Source: Natrinema mahii | Lineage (GTDB): Archaea; Halobacteriota; Halobacteria; Halobacteriales; Natrialbaceae | Direction of reading: 5' to 3' | Assembly (NCBI GenBank): GCA_000690595.2 | Contig: JHUT02000011.1 | Span: forward strand, 51,410-106,939 | Length of the DNA stretch: 55,530 nucleotides | Part shown: positions 44,012-53,170 of the stretch, piece by piece | Numbering within the stretch: the first letter of the stretch is position 1 | Layout: each line of letters starts with the position of its first letter | Position numbers and translations under genes: made by a program | The notes under the pieces: generated by a model | Databases searched by the model: none | What the model was told of the DNA's origin: nothing | The model's input: only the letters and a program-made list of their open reading frames with translations

Positions 44012-44722
44012 ATGGCAGACGACGAACCCCAGGAACTCGAGGACATCAGCGGCGTCGGCGCGAGCAAGGCAGACGCACTGCGTGACGCCGGCTTCGAGTC
44101 CATTCAGGACGTCAAGGAAGCCGATCAGGACGACCTCGCCGAGGCCGACGGCGTCGGGAACGCGCTGGCGGCCCGTATCAAGGCCGACGTCGGTGACCTC
44201 GAGGTCACCGAGGAGACCGAGGCCGAGATCGAAGACGAAGGCGCAGAAGAAGAAGAGCCGGACGAAGACGTCGAAACCGAACTGCAGCCCCGCGGGCTGA
44301 CCGAGAAGACGCCCGACCTCTCCGAGGACGAGGAGCGACTCCTCAACCGACGGAAAAAGGAGGGGAAGCCGCAGTTCAACCGGCAGGACTACCACAAGAA
44401 AAAGCGGACGCCGGAGTCCTGGCGTCGACCCCGCGGCACGCTGTCCAAGCAGCGCCGCGGCGTCAAGGGCAAGGGCCCGAAAGTCCAGGCCGGCTACCGG
44501 ACGCCGACCGCGGTTCGTGGCAAGCACCCGAGCGGCTTCGAGGAAGTCTACGTCGAGAACACGGACGACCTCGAGGGCGTCGACGGCGACCGCGAGGCGG
44601 TCCGGATCGCCTCGGCGGTCGGCGCGCGCAAGCGCGAACGCATCGAGGAACAGGCCGAGGAACAGGGCGTCCGCGTCCTGAACCCGACCTACGAGGAAGT
44701 CGAGGTGGAAGCAGATGACTGA
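44012..44722 (+). CDS. rpl32e: 50S ribosomal protein eL32 with N-terminal helix-hairpin-helix domain
   Basis: A 236-aa r-protein. The N-terminal ~70 residues are a HhH unit ([40 protein letters not shown]) joined by an acidic linker to the L32e core ([40 protein letters not shown]). This fusion is known in haloarchaea. The eL19 start overlaps its stop by eight bases. Confidence 0.95.
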   Translation: MADDEPQELEDISGVGASKADALRDAGFESIQDVKEADQDDLAEADGVGNALAARIKADVGDLEVTEETEAEIEDEGAEEEEPDEDVETELQPRGLTEKTPDLSEDEERLLNRRKKEGKPQFNRQDYHKKKRTPESWRRPRGTLSKQRRGVKGKGPKVQAGYRTPTAVRGKHPSGFEEVYVENTDDLEGVDGDREAVRIASAVGARKRERIEEQAEEQGVRVLNPTYEEVEVEADD

Positions 44723-45164
44723 TCTCTCCGCACAGAAGCGACTGGCCGCCGACGTCTTGGACGTCGGCGAGAACCGCGTCTGGCTCGACCCTGACGCCCA
44801 GGGCGACATCGCCGAAGCGATCACCCGCGACGAGATCCGCGAACTCGTCGACGAGGGTCGCATTCAGGCCGACGAACCCTCGGGCAACTCCCGCGGTCGC
44901 GCCCGCGAGCGCAACGCGAAACGCGCCTACGGCCACCAGAAGGGCCAGGGCAAGCGCCGCGGCAAGAAAGGCGCCCGCCAGAACGAGAAAGACGAGTGGC
45001 AGGACAAGATTCGCGCACAGCGTCGGAAGCTGCGTGAACTCCGCGACAAGGGCGAACTCTCGCCCACGCAGTACCGCGAGCTCTACAAGAAGGCTGGCGG
45101 CGGGGAGTTCCGTAGCGTCCGGTACCTGTTGAACTACATCGACGACAACTACGGTGACCAATAA
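44715..45164 (+). CDS. rpl19e: 50S ribosomal protein eL19
   Basis: A 149-aa helical r-protein ([46 protein letters not shown]-like helix). uL18 overlaps its end by one base (45164). Confidence 0.95.
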   Translation: MTDLSAQKRLAADVLDVGENRVWLDPDAQGDIAEAITRDEIRELVDEGRIQADEPSGNSRGRARERNAKRAYGHQKGQGKRRGKKGARQNEKDEWQDKIRAQRRKLRELRDKGELSPTQYRELYKKAGGGEFRSVRYLLNYIDDNYGDQ

Positions 45165-45712
45165 TGGCGACAGGACCACGATACAAAGTACCGATGCGGC
45201 GTCGCCGTGAGGTCCGGACGGACTACCACCAGAGGTTGCGCCTGCTGAAATCGGGGAAGCCCCGCCTCGTCGCTCGCAAGAGCAACAAGCATACTACGGC
45301 GCAGCTGATCACTCCCGGACCTCAGGGAGACGAGACGCTCGCAAGCGCACACTCGAGCGACTTGGAGGAGTACGGTTGGGACGCACCCACGAGCAACATT
45401 TCGGCGGCGTATCTGACCGGCCTGCTGGCCGGCCAGCGAGCCGTCGAGGCCGGGATCGAGGAGGCAGTGCTTGACATCGGCCTCAACACCGCGACGCCGG
45501 GCAACAAGGTGTTCGCGGTCCAGGAGGGGGCGATCGACGCCGGCCTCGAGATCCCGCACAACGATAGCGTACTGGCGGACTGGTCGCGCACCCGCGGCGA
45601 GCACATCGCCGAGTACGCCGAGCAGTTAGACGAGCCGCTCTACAGCGGCGAGTTCGACGCGACTGACCTCCCCGAACACTTCGACGAGGTACGAGAGGCG
45701 ATTCTCGAATGA
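45164..45712 (+). CDS. rpl18: 50S ribosomal protein uL18
   Basis: A 182-aa 5S-rRNA-binding r-protein. [20 protein letters not shown] and [10 protein letters not shown]-like ([15 protein letters not shown]) are the markers. uS5 overlaps by four bases. Confidence 0.95.
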   Translation: MATGPRYKVPMRRRREVRTDYHQRLRLLKSGKPRLVARKSNKHTTAQLITPGPQGDETLASAHSSDLEEYGWDAPTSNISAAYLTGLLAGQRAVEAGIEEAVLDIGLNTATPGNKVFAVQEGAIDAGLEIPHNDSVLADWSRTRGEHIAEYAEQLDEPLYSGEFDATDLPEHFDEVREAILE

Positions 45713-46365
45713 GTGGAAACAACTACAACGACGGCGGATGGGAACCGGTTACCCGTCTCGGCCGAATGGTTCAGGAGGGCGACATCGAGACGATGGAGGA
45801 CGCCCTCAATTCCGGCCTCCCGCTGAAGGAACCCGAGCTCGTCGACCAGCTCCTTCCCGGACTGGAAGACGAAGTGCTGGACATCAACATGGTCCAGCGG
45901 ATGACCGACTCCGGACGGCGCGTGAAGTTCCGCTGCGTCGTCGCCGTCGGTAACCGCGACGGGTTCATCGGCTACGCGGAAGGCCGCGACGACCAGGTCG
46001 GCTCCGCCATCCAGAAGGCGATCGGTATCGCGAAGCTGAACATGATCCAGGTCCCCCGCGGCTCGGGTTCCTGGGAGGACCGTTCGGACCGGCCACACTC
46101 GCTGACCCGACGGACGACCGGCAAGGCCGGCTCCGTCGAGGTCGAGCTCATCCCCGCCCCCGAAGGGCTGGGGCTGGCCGCCAGCGACACCGTCCGTCAC
46201 GTCCTCGAACTGGCCGGTATCGAGAACGCCTGGACCAAGAGTCACGGCAACACTCGAACGACGGTCAACCTCGCGAAAGCGACCTACAACGCACTCGAGA
46301 ACGCCTCCCAGTCGCGGCATCCGCGCCGTCGACCCAACCGTGAGGAAGCCGAGGTGAGCGAGTGA
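45709..46365 (+). CDS. rps5: 30S ribosomal protein uS5
   Basis: A 218-aa r-protein contributing to decoding fidelity. The dsRNA-binding-like half contains [20 protein letters not shown], and the S5 C-domain has [20 protein letters not shown]. The uL30 start (ATG 46365) overlaps its stop by one base. Confidence 0.96.
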   Translation: MSGNNYNDGGWEPVTRLGRMVQEGDIETMEDALNSGLPLKEPELVDQLLPGLEDEVLDINMVQRMTDSGRRVKFRCVVAVGNRDGFIGYAEGRDDQVGSAIQKAIGIAKLNMIQVPRGSGSWEDRSDRPHSLTRRTTGKAGSVEVELIPAPEGLGLAASDTVRHVLELAGIENAWTKSHGNTRTTVNLAKATYNALENASQSRHPRRRPNREEAEVSE

Positions 46366-46832
46366 TGAAGGCAATCGTACAGGTTCGCGGCGAAGTGAAC
46401 CGACAGGACGACGTCCAGGACACGCTGAAGATGCTCAACATCCACAGCGTCAACCACTGCGCGCTCGTCCCCGAGACCGACGCCTACGAGGGGATGATCG
46501 CGAAGGTCAACGACTACGTCGCTCACGGCGAACCCGACGCCGACGTTCTCGAGACGCTGCTCGCGAAGCGAGCCGAGCCCCTCGAGGGTGACCAGTCCGA
46601 CGTCGACGAAGCGTGGTTGGCCGACAACACCGAGTACGACGACTTCGGTGCACTGGCCGACGCGCTCCTGGCAGAGGAGACGACGCTTCGTGACGAGGGA
46701 CTGTCACCGACGCTTCGACTTCACCCACCGCGAGGGGGTCACGAGGGTATCAAAAAGCCGACCATCGAGGGCGGCCAACTCGGAAAGCATACAACGGGGC
46801 AGATTAACGACCTGCTAGAATCGATGCGATAA
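46365..46832 (+). CDS. rpl30: 50S ribosomal protein uL30
   Basis: A 155-aa archaeal-type L30, longer than the bacterial form. [20 protein letters not shown] and LRLHPPRGGHEGIKKPTIEG are markers. A GTG at 46362 is the alternative start. Confidence 0.95.
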   Translation: MKAIVQVRGEVNRQDDVQDTLKMLNIHSVNHCALVPETDAYEGMIAKVNDYVAHGEPDADVLETLLAKRAEPLEGDQSDVDEAWLADNTEYDDFGALADALLAEETTLRDEGLSPTLRLHPPRGGHEGIKKPTIEGGQLGKHTTGQINDLLESMR

Positions 46833-46834
46833 CC

Positions 46835-47314
46835 ATGACGAGCAAAAAACGACGCCAACGCGGATCGCGCACCCACAGCGGCGGTTCCCACAAGAACCGA
46901 CGCGGTGCGGGCCACCGTGGTGGCCGCGGCCGTGCCGGGCGCAGCAAACACGAGTTCCACAACTACGAACCGAAGGGCAAACACGGCTTCAAGCGTCCCC
47001 ACGACATCCGCGAAACGGTCGCGGAGATCGACGTCCAGAAACTCGACGAGGACGCGATCCTCTATGTCGCAGAGGACCTCGCCGAGGAGACCGACGGTGG
47101 CTACGCTCTCGACGCTCGCGATATCGTCGAGGACGGCCACGAGGTCGACAAAGTGAAAGTCCTCGGTTCCGGACAGGTTCGCAACGAACTGACCGTCACG
47201 GCTGATGCCTTCTCCGACGCAGCGGAAGAGAAGCTCGAGGCCGCTGGCGGCGAGGCCGTCCTCACGGAGCGCGCACAGGAGGACGCCGCCGACGACGAAC
47301 AGGACGAGGAGTAA
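46835..47314 (+). CDS. rpl15: 50S ribosomal protein uL15
   Basis: A 159-aa r-protein. RRQRGSRTHSGGSHKNRRGA and GHRGGRGRAGRSKHEFHNYE give the Gly/Arg-rich N-terminal part. The C-terminal half is a folded domain with an acidic end (ERAQEDAADDEQDEE). secY begins 3 bases after the stop. Confidence 0.96.
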   Translation: MTSKKRRQRGSRTHSGGSHKNRRGAGHRGGRGRAGRSKHEFHNYEPKGKHGFKRPHDIRETVAEIDVQKLDEDAILYVAEDLAEETDGGYALDARDIVEDGHEVDKVKVLGSGQVRNELTVTADAFSDAAEEKLEAAGGEAVLTERAQEDAADDEQDEE

Positions 47315-47317
47315 CAT

Positions 47318-48778
47318 ATGGGATGGAAGGAAGCCGCTGAACCGGTCCTAACGCGGATGCCAGCAGTGCGCCGTCCGGAGGGGCACGTCCCCTTCAAGCG
47401 CAAGCTGATGTGGACGGCCGGCATCCTCATGTTGTACTTCTTCCTGACGAACGTCACGCTGCTCGGTCTGCAGTCCGGCGGGGCAAACGACCTCTTCGGC
47501 GAGTTCCGCGCGATCCTCGCGGGCTCGCAGGGGTCGGTGCTGCAGGTCGGTATCGGCCCGATCGTCACCGCGAGCATCGTCTTGCAGTTGCTCGGCGGGG
47601 CGAACCTGCTCGGACTCGACACCGACGATCCGCGGGACCAGGTCCTCTATCAGGGGCTCCAGAAGCTGCTGGTGGTCCTGATGGTGATCCTGACCGGGCT
47701 TCCGATGGTGTTCGCCGGCGGCTTCCTGCCAGCCCAGTCATCGCTCCAGCTCGGCGGTCTCGCCCTCGAGGGAACACAGGTTCAGCTCCTGATGTTCGCC
47801 CAGATCCTCGTTGGCGGGATCCTCATCCTCTACATGGACGAGGTCGTCAGCAAGTGGGGCGTCGGGAGCGGGATCGGCCTGTTCATCATCGCCGGCGTGA
47901 GCCAGCGACTGGTCACCGGGCTCGTCCAGCCCGCACAGGGCGGGTTCCTCTTTGACTGGTATCGCATCCTGACCGGCCAGGTCGACGTCGGATCGCTCGT
48001 TTCGGCGAGCGGTCTGCAGACGCTGCTGATCGGCGAGGGACAGCTCATCGCCTTGCTGACGACGCTGCTGATCTTCGGGATCGTCGTCTACGCGGAGTCG
48101 GTCCGCGTCGAGATCCCGCTGAGTCACGCCCGCGTCAAAGGCGCTCGCGGTCGCTTCCCCGTGAAGCTCATCTACGCGAGCGTCCTGCCGATGATCCTCG
48201 TCCGCGCCGTGCAGGCGAACGTCCAGTTCATGGGCCAGATCCTCAACCGGCAGTGGAGCGGCATGCCCGCCTGGCTCGGCACCTACTCGCAGGGCCAGCC
48301 CGACGGCGGGTTCTTCTACTACGTGTCGCCGATCTACTCGCCGCAGGACTGGATGTGGTTCACGGCGAACGTCTCCCAGGAGTGGTGGCAAGTGCTGATC
48401 CGCATCGGTATCGACGTCACGTTCATGGTCGTCGGCGGTGCGATCTTCGCCATCTTCTGGGTGGAAACGACCGACATGGGGCCCGAATCGACGGCAAAGC
48501 AGATCCAGAACTCCGGGATGCAGATCCCCGGCTTCCGACAGAACGTCGGCGTCATCGAGAAGGTCATGGAGCGGTATATCCCGCAGGTGACCGTCATCGG
48601 CGGCGCACTGGTCGGCCTGCTGGCCGTCTGGGCGAACATGCTCGGTACCATCGGTTCCGTCTCCGGGACGGGGCTGCTGCTCGCGGTCTCGATTACGTAC
48701 AAACTGTACGAGGAGATCGCCGAGGAACAGCTCATGGAGATGCATCCGATGATGCGCCAGATGTTCGGCAACGAATGA
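47318..48778 (+). CDS. secY: Sec translocon subunit SecY
   Basis: A 486-aa, ten-helix channel of the protein translocase. The N-terminus carries MPAVRRPEGHVPFKRKLMWT and the plug region follows TM1. The cytoplasmic loop with SHARVKGARGRFPVKLIYAS contains the Arg important for ribosome/SecA contacts. It is the last gene of the superoperon here; the usual following gene (adk-like) is absent and a foreign island begins 45 bp later. Confidence 0.97.
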   Translation: MGWKEAAEPVLTRMPAVRRPEGHVPFKRKLMWTAGILMLYFFLTNVTLLGLQSGGANDLFGEFRAILAGSQGSVLQVGIGPIVTASIVLQLLGGANLLGLDTDDPRDQVLYQGLQKLLVVLMVILTGLPMVFAGGFLPAQSSLQLGGLALEGTQVQLLMFAQILVGGILILYMDEVVSKWGVGSGIGLFIIAGVSQRLVTGLVQPAQGGFLFDWYRILTGQVDVGSLVSASGLQTLLIGEGQLIALLTTLLIFGIVVYAESVRVEIPLSHARVKGARGRFPVKLIYASVLPMILVRAVQANVQFMGQILNRQWSGMPAWLGTYSQGQPDGGFFYYVSPIYSPQDWMWFTANVSQEWWQVLIRIGIDVTFMVVGGAIFAIFWVETTDMGPESTAKQIQNSGMQIPGFRQNVGVIEKVMERYIPQVTVIGGALVGLLAVWANMLGTIGSVSGTGLLLAVSITYKLYEEIAEEQLMEMHPMMRQMFGNE

Positions 48779-48799
48779 ACACAGTCTGAACACTTATTG

Positions 48800-48822
48800 C
48801 CCTCCCATCGAAACAGGGAGGG
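48800..48822. promoter_or_regulatory. CCCTCCC-N9-GGGAGGG inverted repeat
   Basis: A perfect 7-bp stem with a 9-nt loop lies 22 bp after the secY stop and 1 bp before the ATG at 48824. CTTATT at 48793-48798 is a plausible TATA element. The repeat may be an operator of the following ribbon-helix-helix protein or a terminator of the superoperon. Confidence 0.6.
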
Positions 48823-48823
48823 T

Positions 48824-49573
48824 ATGAGTTCAGACGGAAACGACAACGATAGCGATCTCGACGATATTTCTCCGCACGTCCGCATCCGCGTTAAGCCTGA
48901 GACGAAACGCAAGTGGCTCGAGTACACGGACGAGAACGACCTCACGCTGACTGACTTGATCACTACCAGCGTGAACAACACCATTAGCGACGACTGGGTG
49001 CTCGCCGACGAACAAGACTCCACAGGAAGTGCAGAAGTCGATACGTCCGGACTCGAAGCAGGGGTGGAGACACTCAAAGACCGACTCTCCGCCATCGAAA
49101 CACAGTTAGACGATCTATCTGTCAGTGATGCCAGCAACGAAGATCTGGATCGGATGGAACTGGTTACGCTGGCGAACAACGTACACGACAAACTCCCTGT
49201 CGTGGCCGACGAAACCCAACTGATCGAAATCTCGCAACACGTTACTGGTCTCGACCATCAGGATCGACCGCGAGTCACCGGGACTGCCCAAGATATTTCC
49301 GCAGTGCTGGATGAGCCAGAGCATCAGATTCGAAGCGCTTTAATCTACCTTGAACAGCAGGAGAACACGAGCATTGCGAGTACGATCCATGACGGGACTC
49401 GCCGCTGGTTCGAGCGAGATCCGATGCTTGAAGACACCCAAGAGGTAGTAGAGAACTTGGAACTGGATCTTCCTCCTGAAGCTACGCTCGAGTTCGATTC
49501 AGCGTCCGAGTTTGACGACTACGAGCGGAGTGAGGATGACGTAGTGATTGAATCGGGTGATGACGATGAATAG
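48824..49573 (+). CDS. ribbon-helix-helix / winged-helix protein linked to an integrase
   Basis: A 249-aa protein. DISPHVRIRVKPETKRKWLE and YTDENDLTLTDLITTSVNNT form a ribbon-helix-helix-like N-terminus. A short coiled coil follows (ETLKDRLSAIETQLDDL), then a longer domain with 'TAQDISAVLDEPEHQIRSAL' that resembles a winged helix. The C-terminus is acidic. It ends within the start of the integrase gene (overlap of 14 bases), so the two are translationally coupled. It may be the excisionase or regulator of the element. Start ATG 48824 follows the inverted repeat. Confidence 0.7.
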   Translation: MSSDGNDNDSDLDDISPHVRIRVKPETKRKWLEYTDENDLTLTDLITTSVNNTISDDWVLADEQDSTGSAEVDTSGLEAGVETLKDRLSAIETQLDDLSVSDASNEDLDRMELVTLANNVHDKLPVVADETQLIEISQHVTGLDHQDRPRVTGTAQDISAVLDEPEHQIRSALIYLEQQENTSIASTIHDGTRRWFERDPMLEDTQEVVENLELDLPPEATLEFDSASEFDDYERSEDDVVIESGDDDE

Positions 49574-50621
49574 AAACGATACTGGGCAATTCGGATTGAA
49601 GTACGATCTCGATGAGGAACACACCGAGTACTTCGATGAGTATGGAGAGTGGGTGACGATCAATGTGGATAAGCAGACGACGATTGATCGGTTGAAGTCT
49701 GGCGTACGGGTGTGGTTGCATTGGTGCCAAAAACACGATGTGAACCCATATGAGGCGACTGAGAGAGACGTGCGGTTGTTCATCAAGTCGATGCAGCACG
49801 ATGAACTGGCGGAAACAACAATCACCCGGCGCGTAGCAACGGTGTCGAAGTACTACCACTTCCTCGCTACTGACCCAGTCATCGAGGTCGAGATTGAGAA
49901 CCCAACGAAAAATATCAGTCTCCCCAAGGACTACGATATTAAAAATCTCACCGAGTACGTTCGTGTTCTGGACGACGAAGGTCGCGACGACATTATCGCA
50001 CTCGACTACAAGCAGATCGAACCGATCTTCGATTACGTTCCCGGAAAGAAGGAATTCACCCGCGTGCGGAATAAGCTGATTTGCCACCTGTTTTGGCAGA
50101 CTGCGGTTAGAAGCGATGAACTGAGTCGATTCCGGGAGGATAACATTGATTGGGAGAACCGTGAGATCAAGATTCGCTCGTCGAAACTGAATCGGAAGGA
50201 TCATCCAGACCTGTACCACCGGCGTGTTTGGTGGGAACCAAATTTGGACTATCTAATGCGTCGGTGGGAGTCGAAGCGATCACAGGTTGATCCGAGTGGT
50301 GAGTGCCCGTATTGGCTTATTTCGGAAACAGGGAATCAGTTATCACCGAGTTATTTATCGCGGATTGTGAAGGATGCAGCTGATAACGCGGGAGTGAACG
50401 AACCACTGGTTCGAGGGGAAGATGGGGAGGTGCAGCAGTGGTTGTATACTGGCCATCGACTTCGGCACTCGAGAATTTCTCATTTAGCGAATGAAACGGA
50501 TCTCGATTTGAATTTCATCCGTATGATGGCTGGACATGCAAAAATGGACACGACGTTGAAGTATGTTGAAACGAATTGGGGTGCAGCACGGAACGCGTTT
50601 GAAGACGCGACTCACGTGTAG
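49560..50621 (+). CDS. tyrosine-type site-specific integrase
   Basis: A 353-aa recombinase, full length. An N-terminal core-binding (SAM-like) domain is RLKSGVRVWLHWCQKHDVNP to TRRVATVSKYYHFLA. The catalytic residues are R184 (TAVRSDELSR), a Lys in KIRSSKLNRK, H299 and R302 (TGHRLRHSRI), H326 (AGHAKMDTT) and nucleophile Y335 (LKYVET). All are intact, so it is probably active. Start candidates are 49548 (TTG), 49557, 49560 and 49566; 49560 keeps the overlap with the upstream gene. No transposase is nearby. Confidence 0.93.
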   Translation: MTMNRNDTGQFGLKYDLDEEHTEYFDEYGEWVTINVDKQTTIDRLKSGVRVWLHWCQKHDVNPYEATERDVRLFIKSMQHDELAETTITRRVATVSKYYHFLATDPVIEVEIENPTKNISLPKDYDIKNLTEYVRVLDDEGRDDIIALDYKQIEPIFDYVPGKKEFTRVRNKLICHLFWQTAVRSDELSRFREDNIDWENREIKIRSSKLNRKDHPDLYHRRVWWEPNLDYLMRRWESKRSQVDPSGECPYWLISETGNQLSPSYLSRIVKDAADNAGVNEPLVRGEDGEVQQWLYTGHRLRHSRISHLANETDLDLNFIRMMAGHAKMDTTLKYVETNWGAARNAFEDATHV

Positions 50622-50632
50622 TGCCTTCGCGT

Positions 50633-50684
50633 CAAGACGCAAAGGCGCCTTGGCGCCTTGATGCTTTAGCGTCTTTGCGTCTTG
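50633..50684. repeat. nested palindrome directly behind the integrase gene
   Basis: CAAGACGCAAAG (50633-50644) pairs exactly with CTTTGCGTCTTG (50673-50684). Inside it GGCGCC-TT-GGCGCC (50644-50657) and a further copy of GCGTCTT can be seen. The whole 60-bp block is built from variations of GCGTCTT. It begins 12 bp after the integrase stop. It could be an integrase arm-site array, attP, or a terminator. Confidence 0.75.
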
Positions 50685-50743
50685 GCGAAACGGCGTTTTC
50701 GGGCAGGAGAACGCTTAAGAGGATTGAATTCGATTATGGGATT

Positions 50744-50896
50744 ATGCCTGAAATTGAGATTGATGAGGAAGTCGCCATGGCCCTTAACCACGCCCTCGAT
50801 GGAGACGAATTCACCACTGAGAACGACCTACTCCGCGAGATCATGCATCAGAAGGGCTGGATACGGGCAGCCAAACGCAGCAATCCCGACAACTAA
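50744..50896 (+). CDS. small DNA-binding-like protein
   Basis: A 50-aa protein (MPEIEIDEEVAMALNHALDG...). The 'EIEIDEEVAMALNHAL ... ENDLLREIMHQKGW' pattern resembles a beta strand and two helices of ribbon-helix-helix or SeqA-N-like units. A TTAAG box at about 50714 lies 27-30 nt upstream. It stands behind the integrase and could regulate the element; this is uncertain. Confidence 0.5.
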   Translation: MPEIEIDEEVAMALNHALDGDEFTTENDLLREIMHQKGWIRAAKRSNPDN

Positions 50897-50916
50897 CCCT
50901 CACACCTTGTTCCCGT

Positions 50917-50935
50917 GCTAGCCGTTACGGCTAGC
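50917..50935. repeat. GCTAGCCG-TTA-CGGCTAGC stem-loop, left copy
   Basis: A perfect 8-bp stem with loop TTA, 20 bp after the small DNA-binding gene. A related stem (CTAGCCG-TC-CGGCTAG, 51983-51998) lies 1.05 kb away with similar flanks (CCCGT before, GCGC.CGAG after). The pair brackets the metzincin protease gene. Confidence 0.75.
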
Positions 50936-51065
50936 GCGAGCGGTTCTCTCACTGGTTTTCGAGCAGTCCGTCGTAGCGTTTAGACTCTCTGAGACCCTCG
51001 CCACTGGGTACGTACTGAGGAGAGTGCTTAGCAAAGTTTACTTCAACAAGTGATACCCAGACAAA

Positions 51066-51074
51066 TATTTATTA
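51066..51074 (+). promoter_or_regulatory. TATA box for the metzincin gene
   Basis: TATTTATTA in an AT-rich stretch, 33-41 nt before ATG 51107. Confidence 0.55.
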
Positions 51075-51106
51075 GAAACGTTACTTTCATCACTCGATAG
51101 ATCACT

Positions 51107-51877
51107 ATGCACAGACGCCGGGTTTTGGGCCTGTTCGGGGGAGGAGGGGCTCTTGGACTGGCATATTACTCTTTCAAAAACAACGTACTTGACCGGGGTA
51201 ATAGAAGTGGTTTTACCGTTCCCGAATCCTATCTAAATGACGATGATTTTGTGAATTGGCTTGACCGGATATATCGTGAAGGATTTTCTGGATTTGATGA
51301 TAGCATGCCTAATATACTCGTTGACGTGATAATTGTAGAAAACAATAGAGGGAACAATAGCTCAATTCCAGATGATGTTGTTGACAAAGTAGAGGAGAAA
51401 CATATCACGAAAGGAATTAACGCGATGGTTCAGGTTCGAGACGGTATATACCCATTTGACGACTTTACCCTTAACTACATGGAAATGGGGCCCGATAACA
51501 TTTCTCCCCATGTTGACAAATTCGTCAAGAGCGAAATCAGAGAGGAGATGAATGAAGCAGCCATTCAAGTAGTCATATTGCCGACCTACGGCCAGATAAT
51601 ACAATTTCCAGAGGAAGACGATGAGTGGGTGGGTTATAACAGTTCAGAGACTAATTCAATAGGGATATCAAGCACACCTGCAATCAAAAAGGATTATCAG
51701 GAGGATTTTGAGGGGGCCTTGTTACGAACATTCCTTCATGAACTTGGTCACGCATACGGACTTGACCATTCGCAGGATAAAAAGAGTATTATGTATAAGA
51801 AGATACACATGGGCTCTCGATCCGACTTTAGCGGGGAAGAATGGAGGAAGATTTGGGAAAGAATAGACTCTGACTGA
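51107..51877 (+). CDS. Tat-signal metzincin-type zinc protease
   Basis: A 256-aa protein. HRRRVLGLFGGGGALGLAYY is a twin-arginine signal with a hydrophobic stretch; no lipobox Cys is present, so it may be released or N-terminally anchored. The zinc motif HELGHAYGLDH (211-221) is a full HExxHxxGxxH, and the Met-turn is SIM (227-229) followed by YKK, so it is a metzincin of the archaemetzincin/matrixin-like group. The middle region (about 50-200) is not a known family to me. Codon use is AT-richer than chromosomal neighbours and stem-loop repeats flank the gene, so it is likely cargo of a mobile element. Confidence 0.8.
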   Translation: MHRRRVLGLFGGGGALGLAYYSFKNNVLDRGNRSGFTVPESYLNDDDFVNWLDRIYREGFSGFDDSMPNILVDVIIVENNRGNNSSIPDDVVDKVEEKHITKGINAMVQVRDGIYPFDDFTLNYMEMGPDNISPHVDKFVKSEIREEMNEAAIQVVILPTYGQIIQFPEEDDEWVGYNSSETNSIGISSTPAIKKDYQEDFEGALLRTFLHELGHAYGLDHSQDKKSIMYKKIHMGSRSDFSGEEWRKIWERIDSD

Positions 51878-51982
51878 CTGGTTCAGCAATAGTCCAGTTA
51901 CCCGTTCCCTGGGACTACAAAGAAACTCTTGGCATGGTTTCTCTGTGTCGGAGAACGCAGGGCATGCGACGCAACCCCCGTA

Positions 51983-51998
51983 CTAGCCGTCCGGCTAG
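51983..51998. repeat. CTAGCCG-TC-CGGCTAG stem-loop, right copy
   Basis: A 7-bp perfect stem with two-base loop, 105 bp after the metzincin stop. It matches the left copy (50917-50935) in the stem and shares bases on either side. Confidence 0.75.
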
Positions 51999-52059
51999 CG
52001 CACGAGACTAACTACGCGGCGATATGGACCATGTTGGCACATCGAACCTTGTGCAACGG

Positions 52060-52066
52060 TATTAAG
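52060..52066 (+). promoter_or_regulatory. TATA box for the 313-aa gene
   Basis: TATTAAG 25-31 nt before ATG 52091, the spacing of a leaderless transcript. Confidence 0.55.
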
Positions 52067-52090
52067 TCTACCACTTATGAACAGCGCTGT

Positions 52091-53032
52091 ATGTCCTCCG
52101 ACACCGTTTCGCCATTCAAGCTTCTCTGGCAGTACAATTACCCCTTCGCATACTGGGATAATCGACTTGAAAAAATCAACCCTCACAACCCTCAGGATCG
52201 ACTAGAGGCGCTGTACTGTCTTGTTCAACTTACAGACCTCTATTCGCACATTTTTGCAGCGAAAGTGCAGAATCCCGAAATGCCGTGGTTCTTTGTCGCT
52301 GAAGAAACTTACCGAGGAGATATTGATAACGTTCTTGAGAAACTCCGATTGTCGGATGTGGCGACGGTGGGAACTCTTGCGGAGGGACCTGATGGATTGG
52401 TGAATGTCGAAGCAAACGAAGAGTACGACGTGGATGTTATGGACGCGATTGCAGCAGGCTTTCTTGGGTGTCCTCACACCGTTGATGAGGACTCAAAGAG
52501 TGTCGAATTCGACGAGCCCCCTGAACTACATCGAGGTGTTTGCAATGCGATTCTTGACTATGCCGAAAACCAAACTGCACTGCTCAACGATTTCAAACAC
52601 GGGTTCCGAGTTCTTCCTGTTTCTCCGGATGATATCGATCAAATAGTAGAGGCGACGATGGTTTTTGATGAGAATGAACAAGAACGGCTTCAGAAGACCT
52701 TGGATAACTTAAGGGAGACATTGGTGTCAGATGAGTGGGGTTTCAGCTTTGTGAGATTATCGACGGAGTCAACGGACTATGGGTACGACTGTCAATTGGA
52801 TGTTTATCATGTGGATGCTTGGTCATGCTACAAATTTGCAGAGTTGACTCTGGATGCGCTATACAACCTGATTGCTCCTTCCCGCGGTATCACTCTGGAG
52901 GATTCACTTGAGGAGATTCCTGAGTTGATTTTGGAGGGGGAGGTCTCGGTCATGGATCATGTGTTCGGTATGGGGTTACCGCTTAGAGATGATCCTGAAG
53001 TTGTTGTCTCTAAGGAAGAGTTTCGATCCTAG
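52091..53032 (+). CDS. unrecognised 313-aa protein of the island
   Basis: A soluble acidic protein without signal peptide. The start MSSDTVSPFKLLWQYNYPFA is placed behind a TATA box; the in-frame extension further upstream is implausible. It has many aromatic and acidic residues and a conserved-looking internal region (HRGVCNAILDYAENQTALLN; YGYDCQLDVYHVDAWSCYKF). Five Cys are scattered without a CxxC pair. I see no nuclease, ATPase, methylase or membrane motif. It may be a sensor or regulator; I cannot assign a family. Confidence 0.65.
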   Translation: MSSDTVSPFKLLWQYNYPFAYWDNRLEKINPHNPQDRLEALYCLVQLTDLYSHIFAAKVQNPEMPWFFVAEETYRGDIDNVLEKLRLSDVATVGTLAEGPDGLVNVEANEEYDVDVMDAIAAGFLGCPHTVDEDSKSVEFDEPPELHRGVCNAILDYAENQTALLNDFKHGFRVLPVSPDDIDQIVEATMVFDENEQERLQKTLDNLRETLVSDEWGFSFVRLSTESTDYGYDCQLDVYHVDAWSCYKFAELTLDALYNLIAPSRGITLEDSLEEIPELILEGEVSVMDHVFGMGLPLRDDPEVVVSKEEFRS

Positions 53033-53170
53033 CTCCAGGTACCAGGAATGTGACTCATCCGGGGCAGATGTGTCTCAGCATCGGTGGAGTTCATGAAGAA
53101 CCTGGGGCAGTAGGACTCAAGGACTGTTTCAGATCGAGACTGCAATCGATGAACATTCATATTCTGTGAG

